DNA from: Polynucleobacter sp. | GTDB lineage: Bacteria; Pseudomonadota; Gammaproteobacteria; Burkholderiales; Burkholderiaceae | DNA length: 14,160 nt | Reading direction: 5' to 3' | Assembly: GCA_023257325.1 (NCBI GenBank) | Contig: JALRCP010000130.1 | Coordinates: 1-14,160 of the forward strand | In this document: piece after piece, positions 8,569 through 14,160 of the stretch | Layout of the letters: every line of letters starts with the position of its first letter | How positions within the stretch are numbered: position 1 is the first letter of the stretch | Position numbers and translations under genes: made by a program | The notes under the pieces: generated by a model | Seen by the model: only the letters and a program-made list of their open reading frames with translations | The model's database searches: none | What the model was told of the DNA's origin: nothing

Positions 8569-8574
8569 ATTATA
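8569..8574 (-). promoter_or_regulatory. Perfect TATAAT in the ubiB-DUF502 gap, possible -10
   Basis: The 21-nt gap contains TATAAT on the minus strand. If used, transcription would start near 8562, leaving a 5' leader of about 4 nt or less before the DUF502 ATG. The -35 position with a 17-nt spacer reads CTCATT (8592-8597), which is poor. It may be chance, since the gap is AT-rich. Confidence 0.25.
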
Positions 8575-8579
8575 GGGCT

Positions 8580-10157
8580 TTAGCTCAACCAAATGAGCGT
8601 AAATAAGGTGCCACCCAACAATCCGCTTAAGAAAAGTATGCTGCCCCAAATGATTCTTTTGGTTTTTTGTTGTTCCAAGATCAGCTTGGCGAGCAAGACT
8701 TCATTACCACCATCTTTATTTTGATTTTGAGATTCTAGCCATTGGGCAAGAAGTCTGGGGATAGTAGGCACTAACTTAGCCCAGTGAGGAGCTTCCGATT
8801 TAATCCGGTCAATAAAACCTCGAATGCCTATTTGCTGATCAACCCAACGCTCTAAAACTGGTTTAGCTGTTTTCCACAGATCCATGTCTGGATCTAACTG
8901 TCTACCGAGACCCTCGACGTTTAAAAGCGTTTTTTGCAATAAGGTTAGCTGAGGCTGAATTTCAACATTGAAACGTCTGGATGCTTGGAATAAACGCATT
9001 AAGACAATCCCTAGAGATATTTCTTTAAGCGGTCGATCAAAGTAGGGTTCACAAACAGCTCGAACAGCACCCTCTAACTCTTCTACCCGTGTCTCTTTGG
9101 GCACCCAACCAGATTCAATGTGCAATTCAGCAACACGTCTGTAATTGCGATTAAAGAAAGCCAAAAAGTTTTGTGCTAAATAATTTTTATCTGAGTCTGA
9201 TAAGGCACCCACAATGCCAAAATCTAATGCAATGTATCGTCCAAAAGTTTCCGGGGCCACGCTCACAAAAATGTTTCCTGGATGCATATCTGCATGGAAA
9301 AATCCATCTTGAAAGACTTGGGTGAAAAATATCTCAACACCATCTGAGGCCAGTTTTCTTAAATCAACACCAGCCGCCTTCAGATCATCTAATCTTGAAA
9401 TCGGAATACCATGCATGCGCTCCATGACCATGACATTCATGCCACACAAATCCCAATACATCTCAGGAATGATGAGTTTTGTGGACCCCTCGAAATTACG
9501 ACGTAATTGACTTGCATTGGATGCCTCACGCATCAAATCCAATTCATCGTGCAAGTAGGTATCAAATTCATCAACGTTTTCTCTCGGCTTTAAGCGCTTA
9601 CCATCTCGCCAGAGTTTTTCAACCAAGCCAGCCAGTACTCGTAAAAGTGCCAAGTCACTCTCAATGATTGGCAAGATACCTGGGCGCAAGACCTTGATAG
9701 CAACCTCTTTACCATGCCACTCAGGATATTTATCAGTCCCTTTTAAAACAGCGAAGTGAACTTGAGCAACTGACGCACTGGCCACAGGTTTTTCATCAAA
9801 AGAAATAAAGACCTCGGAAAGTTTTTTACCCAATGAGGCTTCAATCAGTTCAATTGATTTTGCTTCTGAAAAAGGTGGCACCTGATCTTGCAATTTTGCA
9901 AGTTCATCAGCGATATCTAGTGGCAATAAATCACGGCGCGTTGATAAAACTTGTCCAAATTTAACGAAAATAGGACCCAGCGCCTCAAGGGCTAAGCGCA
10001 AACTCTCCCCGCGAGTAAAACCTCCAGGAGTCAACAAAGAGAAACCCGTCAAAATAATTTTGATCAGACCTGGCTTTAAGCTATCTCGAATAATTCTTAA
10101 AAGACCAAAACGCCAAACGGTGTAAAGAATCTTTAATAGACGTAGAAACTGTCTCAC
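8580..10157 (-). CDS. ubiB: UbiB, atypical kinase-like ubiquinone biosynthesis factor
   Basis: Membrane-bound ABC1/ADCK/UbiB family ATPase that supports the later steps of ubiquinone synthesis, thought to help move or present lipid precursors to the Ubi enzymes. At 525 aa it is close to the usual length. The family hallmark KxGQ is K66-F-G-Q69. The alanine-rich loop ASASVAQVH (126-134), the ATP lysine K155 (VAIKVLRPG), HADMHPGN (288-295) and LDFGIVG (311-317) are all present, so the core looks intact. A hydrophobic C-terminus (about 501-525) is the membrane anchor. The start is GTG and overlaps the ubiJ stop as GTGA. A GGAAGG element (10164-10169) lies 6 nt upstream, inside ubiJ. The ubiE/ubiJ/ubiB grouping matches E. 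coli, except that a Tim44-like gene is inserted between ubiE and ubiJ. Confidence 0.96.
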   Translation of the reverse strand: MRQFLRLLKILYTVWRFGLLRIIRDSLKPGLIKIILTGFSLLTPGGFTRGESLRLALEALGPIFVKFGQVLSTRRDLLPLDIADELAKLQDQVPPFSEAKSIELIEASLGKKLSEVFISFDEKPVASASVAQVHFAVLKGTDKYPEWHGKEVAIKVLRPGILPIIESDLALLRVLAGLVEKLWRDGKRLKPRENVDEFDTYLHDELDLMREASNASQLRRNFEGSTKLIIPEMYWDLCGMNVMVMERMHGIPISRLDDLKAAGVDLRKLASDGVEIFFTQVFQDGFFHADMHPGNIFVSVAPETFGRYIALDFGIVGALSDSDKNYLAQNFLAFFNRNYRRVAELHIESGWVPKETRVEELEGAVRAVCEPYFDRPLKEISLGIVLMRLFQASRRFNVEIQPQLTLLQKTLLNVEGLGRQLDPDMDLWKTAKPVLERWVDQQIGIRGFIDRIKSEAPHWAKLVPTIPRLLAQWLESQNQNKDGGNEVLLAKLILEQQKTKRIIWGSILFLSGLLGGTLFTLIWLS

Positions 10158-10771
10158 AAAGACCCTTCCATTAAACGCTCAATGCGCTTCTCAATTCGAT
10201 CCACATCATCACGCAAGCGGCGTATTTCTTCCTTATGTCGCACCAATTCATTCCTTTTAACCAGCGTTGGTTTCTCATGAACCAAATATTCTAAAACGCT
10301 TGCACCAAGATCCTGTGCAACTTCCTGTCCAAAATGCTGGCTCTTCTTAAAAGACTGAACAATTCGATGGGCCATCGCATCCCCCACCAATTTAGATAAA
10401 TCTTCCTCAACTTCCCAGCGTAATTGGCTGGCTAACGTTGAAACGGTTTGAGCAAGGTCCACATCGCCAGAAACCTTGATGTGGCGTATGGCAGCTTCTT
10501 TGCCACCAGCCATGTAGGCGTTGAATACTTCAGTGCCAATCACTAAAGTGACGTTCGGTTCATCAACCTTTGCTTGAGATAGTGCAAAGTTTGCCTGATC
10601 AGTAATATCTAAAGTGAGGTCAGTTACAGGCAAAACCAGTTTGATTGTTTTACCTTTTTGCTTTTGCAAAAGTTCACTGGCCCAAATTTCTTGGGCCAGT
10701 AAATAATTTAGAGCATGAACAATTGTTTTCAGATTAGACCAGTTGTTGAATGCCAGCCAATACCCAACCAC
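10154..10771 (-). CDS. ubiJ: UbiJ, SCP2-domain lipid-binding factor of ubiquinone synthesis
   Basis: Small soluble protein expected to bind ubiquinone intermediates and to act as a scaffold or accessory factor for the Ubi hydroxylases. The SCP2-like lipid-binding domain covers about residues 20-120 and includes the [17 protein letters not shown] stretch and [10 protein letters not shown]. Residues about 170-202 form a charged coiled coil ([19 protein letters not shown]), which is usual for UbiJ. The position just before ubiB strongly supports the name. The start is unclear: the only standard start in this frame upstream of the domain is GTG at 10771, which overlaps the Tim44-like gene by 38 nt and has no good Shine-Dalgarno. 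CTG at 10732 or ATT at 10723 would give starts nearer the family's usual N-terminus, but both are rare codons for initiation. The stop overlaps the ubiB start. Confidence 0.9.
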   Translation of the reverse strand: MVGYWLAFNNWSNLKTIVHALNYLLAQEIWASELLQKQKGKTIKLVLPVTDLTLDITDQANFALSQAKVDEPNVTLVIGTEVFNAYMAGGKEAAIRHIKVSGDVDLAQTVSTLASQLRWEVEEDLSKLVGDAMAHRIVQSFKKSQHFGQEVAQDLGASVLEYLVHEKPTLVKRNELVRHKEEIRRLRDDVDRIEKRIERLMEGSL

Positions 10772-11651
10772 CCTGACCGTTCACTGGCTTGGTTAAGTTC
10801 CAAACTTCAACAAATGATTCTGCTGGACCATCAGCTTGTTCACGAATCATGCCGGAGAAGCGAACGCTTGCCAGATACACATCTAACAAAGATTCAACCC
10901 CTAAAAGCTCAGCCTCTAATGTGAGAACTTCTGTTCTGTTTTGAACAGTTGCTCTTGCTTCAAGATCTTGGCGCAACTCCTCAAACATCTCGGCTGTAGC
11001 AAACTCTTTTAGTTTTTCTAAATCGCCACGATCCCATGCGTCTTGTAGATGCACAAAATGCTTTTTAGCGTTTAACAAGAATGACTCTTGATCAAATCCA
11101 TTGATAGCAACCTCTGGCGCACTTGGTGTAGCAACTGAGCCAGAATAGCTTGAACTTGAAGTTGGAGCTGAAACCGGCTCTTGACGTTCAAAACGATTTT
11201 GATCTTCCCACTGAGGAGCACCCGCAGGACTTGTCTTGTAAGTCGCCTGGCCATTGTTTGCAAAACGGCGGAATAACCACAACCCCACCATCGCAATAGC
11301 CATCACGATGAGAATACCCATGAAGAAAGAGGCAGCTGCCTCACCCAAGCCAAAGTGGGATAGCAACCAACCCAAACCCAAACCTGCTGCCAAGCCACCT
11401 AAAATGCCACCCATGCCAAAACCTTTTTTTGGTTGAGCTGCTGGCGCTTGCGCAGGTTTAGCGGCAGTGGCTGGTTGCGCTGCAGGAGCTTGCGCAGGCT
11501 GAGCAGGTGCGGCTTGTTGCTTTTGCGTCACACTTTGAGATTGTTTACCCATGCTCTTAGAGCCGCCCATGCGCTTTGCTTCCGCATCAAAAGACGCTCC
11601 CATCATCACAAAGGAAGAAAGCACTAAATAAACAAAACTTTTCTTGAACAT
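10734..11651 (-). CDS. Tim44-like domain protein with signal peptide and membrane segments
   Basis: Predicted inner-membrane protein, 305 aa. A signal peptide (1-25, possible cleavage after AEA) is followed by a low-complexity linker rich in Ala, Pro and Gln (46-75). It contains PAQAPAAQP twice (52-60 and 66-74), encoded by two imperfect 24-bp repeats. Next come a glycine-rich hydrophobic stretch (79-98, GMGGILGGLAAG) and a membrane helix (about 107-127), then a second flexible linker. The C-terminal Tim44-like domain spans about 183-305 and resembles the lipid- and protein-binding fold of mitochondrial Tim44. The precise function in betaproteobacteria is not known to me. Bacterial Tim44-like proteins have been tied to the envelope, while the place here between ubiE and ubiJ suggests a tie to ubiquinone synthesis. 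A clear Shine-Dalgarno (AAGAGG, 11658-11663) supports the ATG. It overlaps ubiJ under the GTG start. Confidence 0.88.
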   Translation of the reverse strand: MFKKSFVYLVLSSFVMMGASFDAEAKRMGGSKSMGKQSQSVTQKQQAAPAQPAQAPAAQPATAAKPAQAPAAQPKKGFGMGGILGGLAAGLGLGWLLSHFGLGEAAASFFMGILIVMAIAMVGLWLFRRFANNGQATYKTSPAGAPQWEDQNRFERQEPVSAPTSSSSYSGSVATPSAPEVAINGFDQESFLLNAKKHFVHLQDAWDRGDLEKLKEFATAEMFEELRQDLEARATVQNRTEVLTLEAELLGVESLLDVYLASVRFSGMIREQADGPAESFVEVWNLTKPVNGQGGWVLAGIQQLV

Positions 11652-11657
11652 CTTGGA

Positions 11658-11663
11658 CCTCTT
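11658..11663 (-). promoter_or_regulatory. Ribosome binding site of the Tim44-like gene
   Basis: AAGAGG on the minus strand, 6 nt before the ATG at 11651. It lies in the longest intergenic gap of the window (11652-11682). The same gap also has the palindrome TTCATGAA but no recognisable promoter or terminator. Confidence 0.65.
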
Positions 11664-11682
11664 TTCAATAATTCATGAAATA

Positions 11683-12426
11683 TCAGTACTTATAACCGAT
11701 ATGTAACGCAACAATACCACCTGTTAAAGAGTGATATTCAACCTGATCAAATCCCACATCTTCCATCATGGTTTTTAGAGTCTCTTGATCCGGATGCATC
11801 CGAATGGATTCTGCCAAATATCGGTAACTATCAGCATCACCGGCAACCTTCTGACCTAACCAAGGAAGAATCTTAAAAGAGTAAGCATCGTAGATTGGCT
11901 TTAAGGCTTCAACGGGTTTAGAAAACTCCAAAACCATCACCTTGCCACCAGGCTTGATGACCCGAAGCATTTCTTTAAGCGCAACTTCTTTGTGGGTCAT
12001 ATTTCTAAGACCAAAAGCCACCGTTGTTAAATCAAAATAATTATTTGGGAATGGGATTTGCTCTGCATCTACTTGTACGCAAGGCAAGTGATAGCCTTTA
12101 TCTAGCAAACGATTTCGCCCATACCCCAACATAGAAGCATTGATATCCGTTAACCAAACTTGACCGCCGGTCTCGCGTTCTAGACCCACTGACTTTGCAA
12201 AACTGAGAGATAAATCGCCAGTACCGCCTGCAATATCTAAAATTTTTTGGCCAGGTCGAACCGCAGCTTGATTAATGGTGAAGTGCTTCCAAATACGATG
12301 CAATCCACCTGACATCAAGTCATTCATGATGTCGTACTTATTCGCTACGGAATGGAAAACCTCAGCAACTTTGCTTGCTTTTTCAGTCTCATCAACCGTT
12401 TTGTAACCGAAATGTGTTTGAGCCAT
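11683..12426 (-). CDS. ubiE: Ubiquinone/menaquinone biosynthesis C-methyltransferase
   Basis: SAM-dependent methyltransferase that adds the C2 methyl group to the benzoquinol ring in ubiquinone synthesis, and to demethylmenaquinol where menaquinone is made. At 247 aa it is the normal length. The N-terminus has the UbiE phrase [19 protein letters not shown] (23-41). SAM motif I is [11 protein letters not shown] (63-73), followed by the acidic D94 and by VAFGLRNM (136-143). [17 protein letters not shown] (155-171) and [11 protein letters not shown] (207-217) are further family signatures. No damage is seen. The ATG lies 6 nt after the DUF971 stop, and the only purine-rich element is well upstream, so re-initiation from DUF971 is likely. 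It heads the ubiquinone block (ubiE, Tim44-like, ubiJ, ubiB). Confidence 0.98.
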   Translation of the reverse strand: MAQTHFGYKTVDETEKASKVAEVFHSVANKYDIMNDLMSGGLHRIWKHFTINQAAVRPGQKILDIAGGTGDLSLSFAKSVGLERETGGQVWLTDINASMLGYGRNRLLDKGYHLPCVQVDAEQIPFPNNYFDLTTVAFGLRNMTHKEVALKEMLRVIKPGGKVMVLEFSKPVEALKPIYDAYSFKILPWLGQKVAGDADSYRYLAESIRMHPDQETLKTMMEDVGFDQVEYHSLTGGIVALHIGYKY

Positions 12427-12432
12427 TTTGAA

Positions 12433-12846
12433 TTAATGTCCACCACAAGAATGTCCAGCATCCTTAGTCTTAGTCATTGGGGCATCACGATCAACGCCGG
12501 CTTGCTCTACGCGATTGAGATAGTCTTGCCACATTTCCTCTTGATTGACACACATTTCGTATAGATATTCCCAAGAATAAATACCAGAATCATGGCCATC
12601 CGAAAAAATCGGCTTGATGGCGTAGTGACCAATTTGCTCAATGCTTGTAATCACTACATTGCGCTTACCTGTTTGCAAAGTCTCTTGACCGACACCGTGG
12701 CCCCTAACTTCAGCAGAAGGTGACCAAACTCTCAAAAATTCAAATGGCAATTGGTATGTTTGAGTTTCATAAGCAAGCTCTAAAACTTTGGATTGCTGAT
12801 GAACCACAATATTTTGAGGCAACGGTGCTTTTATGGAAGTATTCAT
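12433..12846 (-). CDS. DUF971 (gamma-butyrobetaine hydroxylase N-terminal-like) protein
   Basis: Small stand-alone DUF971 protein of 137 aa with no known enzyme activity. The domain covers about residues 10-112; typical features are the LRVWSPSAEVRGH phrase (38-50), PIFSDGHDSGIYSWEYLY (79-96, including H85 and W92) and a final helix. In gamma-butyrobetaine hydroxylase this fold binds zinc near the N-terminus, and elsewhere it is found fused to Mrp/ApbC-type Fe-S carrier proteins. Residues 113-137 are a polar tail ending in HSCGGH, which could bind a metal. The gene starts 3 nt after the Fe-S oxidoreductase and ends 6 nt before ubiE. A helper role for a metalloenzyme, such as its Fe-S neighbour, is possible but unproven. 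The ATG at 12846 is the only sensible start and lacks a near Shine-Dalgarno sequence. Confidence 0.9.
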   Translation of the reverse strand: MNTSIKAPLPQNIVVHQQSKVLELAYETQTYQLPFEFLRVWSPSAEVRGHGVGQETLQTGKRNVVITSIEQIGHYAIKPIFSDGHDSGIYSWEYLYEMCVNQEEMWQDYLNRVEQAGVDRDAPMTKTKDAGHSCGGH

Positions 12847-12849
12847 CTT

Positions 12850-14160
12850 TTATACCAAGACCCTTTCAATACCACCTTGATTAGCATTTTTTACATAATC
12901 TGCCATCCAATTAGAGCCTAACAAATGATTGGCCATCTCAACTACGATGTAATCTGCTTTGGTACCAGAGTCCTCATCATAGCGTGATAAACCTTGCAAG
13001 CAAGAAGGACAACTTGTTAACACCTTCACTTGACCTTCAAAGTCAGACTTCAAACTCTCAGCACCTTTTTTCATCTCTATTTCTTTTCTAAAGCGTACCT
13101 GAGAAGAAATGTCTGGACGCGTAATGGCCAAGGTGCCAGATTCACCGCAACAACGATCATTTTTCGCAATGCTGGTGCCATCTTCTGTTGTGACCAAGCT
13201 ATTGACCGTTTTCAATGGATCTTGAAGTTTCATTGGGCTGTGGCAAGGGTCGTGATACATATAACGAACACCTTTGGCACCCTCCAACTTAATTCCTTTT
13301 TCTAACAAGAATTCATGGATATCAATGATTCTGCAGCCAGGGAAAATTTTCTCAAATTCATATCCAGCTAATTGGTCGTAGCAAGTGCCACAAGAAACAA
13401 CCACTGTTTTGATATCTAAATAATTCAAAGTGTTGGCCATTCGATGGAAGAGCACTCGATTATCTGTGATGATTTTGTCTGCTTTGTCAAAATCACCAGA
13501 GCCTCTTTGTGGATAACCACAACATAAATAACCAGGCGGCAAAACAGTCTGTACACCAGCGTGCCAAAGCATGGCTTGCGTGGCCAAACCAACTTGAGAG
13601 AACAAACGTTCTGAGCCGCAACCTGGGAAGTAGAAAACTGCTTCAGTGTCTACTGAGGTTGTTTGGGGATTACGAATGATTGGCACCACATCAGCATCTT
13701 CAATATCTAAAAGTGCGCGAGCTGTCTTCTTTGGAAGATTGCCTGGCATTTTTTTATTGATGAAATGAATTACCTGCTCTTGAATTGCAGGCTTACCGAC
13801 GGTTGAACCAGGCTTCGCAGTTTGTGCTTTGGCAAACTTTTTCAAAACGTCATGCGCCAAACGCTGGGCCTTGTAGCCCCATTCAATCATTAATTTGCGC
13901 GTCAACTGAATGGTTTCTGGGTTGGTCGCATTCAAGAAGAACATGGCAGCGCTTGCCCCAGGGTTAAAGCGCTTTTGACCCATTTTGCGCAATAAATTAC
14001 GCATATTCATGGTGACATCACCAAAATCAATCTTGACAGGGCAAGGTGTCACACATTTGTGACAAACCGTGCAATGGGCCGCCACATCATCAAAGGCTTC
14101 CCAATGCTTCACCGAAACACCTCTGCGAGTCTGCTCTTCATACAAGAAAGCTTCAACCAA
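12850..14160 (-). CDS. Fe-S/CCG-domain oxidoreductase, C-terminal part (cut by window edge)
   Basis: At least 436 aa of a larger protein whose start lies beyond the right edge; the reading frame is open to the last base and the first visible codon is an internal-looking TTG. A 4Fe-4S motif CTVCHKCVTPCP places C30, C33, C36 and C40. Two cysteine-rich CCG domains follow: C181, C213-C214-G and C257/C260; then C306, C337-C338-G and C384/C387. This layout is that of GlcF, LutA and heterodisulfide reductase HdrB-like subunits, which pass electrons from an organic acid or thiol-type substrate. From memory of Burkholderiales genomes, the gene before DUF971 and ubiE is a very large (about 1,300 aa) FAD-linked oxidase with an N-terminal DUF3683 domain and this C-terminus. 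That identity is likely but cannot be shown from the window. Substrate unknown. Confidence 0.85.
   Translation of the reverse strand: MVEAFLYEEQTRRGVSVKHWEAFDDVAAHCTVCHKCVTPCPVKIDFGDVTMNMRNLLRKMGQKRFNPGASAAMFFLNATNPETIQLTRKLMIEWGYKAQRLAHDVLKKFAKAQTAKPGSTVGKPAIQEQVIHFINKKMPGNLPKKTARALLDIEDADVVPIIRNPQTTSVDTEAVFYFPGCGSERLFSQVGLATQAMLWHAGVQTVLPPGYLCCGYPQRGSGDFDKADKIITDNRVLFHRMANTLNYLDIKTVVVSCGTCYDQLAGYEFEKIFPGCRIIDIHEFLLEKGIKLEGAKGVRYMYHDPCHSPMKLQDPLKTVNSLVTTEDGTSIAKNDRCCGESGTLAITRPDISSQVRFRKEIEMKKGAESLKSDFEGQVKVLTSCPSCLQGLSRYDEDSGTKADYIVVEMANHLLGSNWMADYVKNANQGGIERVLV

Noticed and set aside
8392..8649. Minus-strand open frame of 85 codons across the ubiB-DUF502 junction
   Set aside because: It runs in another frame through two well-supported genes and resembles no known protein.
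11430..11500. Two imperfect 24-bp repeats, considered as a possible mobile or regulatory repeat
   Set aside because: They encode PAQAPAAQP twice in the linker of the Tim44-like protein; this is a coding low-complexity repeat and only two copies exist.
11254..11627. Two plus-strand open frames opposite the Tim44-like gene
   Set aside because: Their Arg/Leu- and Pro/Lys-rich sequences simply mirror the Ala/Pro/Gln and Gly-rich codons of the real gene.
11652..11682. Palindrome TTCATGAA with flanking TTTCA/TGAAA, considered as a terminator or operator
   Set aside because: The stem is short and AT-rich with no T-run after it; a palindrome of this size can arise by chance.
13030..13305. Plus-strand open frame of 91 codons
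   Set aside because: Antisense to the conserved CCG domain of the Fe-S protein; no start signals and no recognisable family.

Overview
This window is a gene-dense chromosomal segment of a free-living betaproteobacterium. The protein wording, the moderate-to-low GC by eye, and the gene order ubiE - Tim44-like - ubiJ - ubiB - DUF502 - aspS - nudB all point to Burkholderiaceae. A Polynucleobacter-like freshwater bacterium is my best guess. This is an inference from remembered sequences; no search was run.

Every supported gene lies on the minus strand, so transcription runs from the right edge (14160) to the left edge (1). In that order the window holds: (1) the C-terminal part of a large Fe-S/CCG-domain oxidoreductase, cut by the right edge; (2) a small DUF971 protein; (3) a ubiquinone block of ubiE, a Tim44-like membrane protein, ubiJ and ubiB; (4) a DUF502 membrane protein, then aspS (aspartyl-tRNA synthetase) and nudB (folate-pathway Nudix hydrolase); (5) a ClsB-type cardiolipin synthase and an Atm1-type ABC exporter; (6) a glycerate 2-kinase of the MOFRL family and pyrC (dihydroorotase); (7) the 5' two thirds or so of rnpB, the RNase P RNA, cut by the left edge.

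The genes are packed very tightly. The longest gap between them is 31 nt, several stop and start codons overlap (ATGA, GTGA), and I see no intrinsic terminator. Much of the window could therefore be read as one or a few long transcripts with translational coupling. No stretch of 300 bases lacks a gene. I see no mobile element, CRISPR array, tRNA, phage gene, toxin-antitoxin pair or sign of recent transfer.

The content is mainly core metabolism: quinone biosynthesis, membrane lipid, pyrimidine and folate synthesis, tRNA charging and tRNA processing. The points most worth a second look are the AspRS residues that predict a non-discriminating enzyme, the Tim44-like, DUF971 and DUF502 proteins embedded among ubiquinone genes, the unclear start of ubiJ, and the rnpB promoter that must lie inside the end of pyrC. 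I did not find a convincing new multi-gene system.
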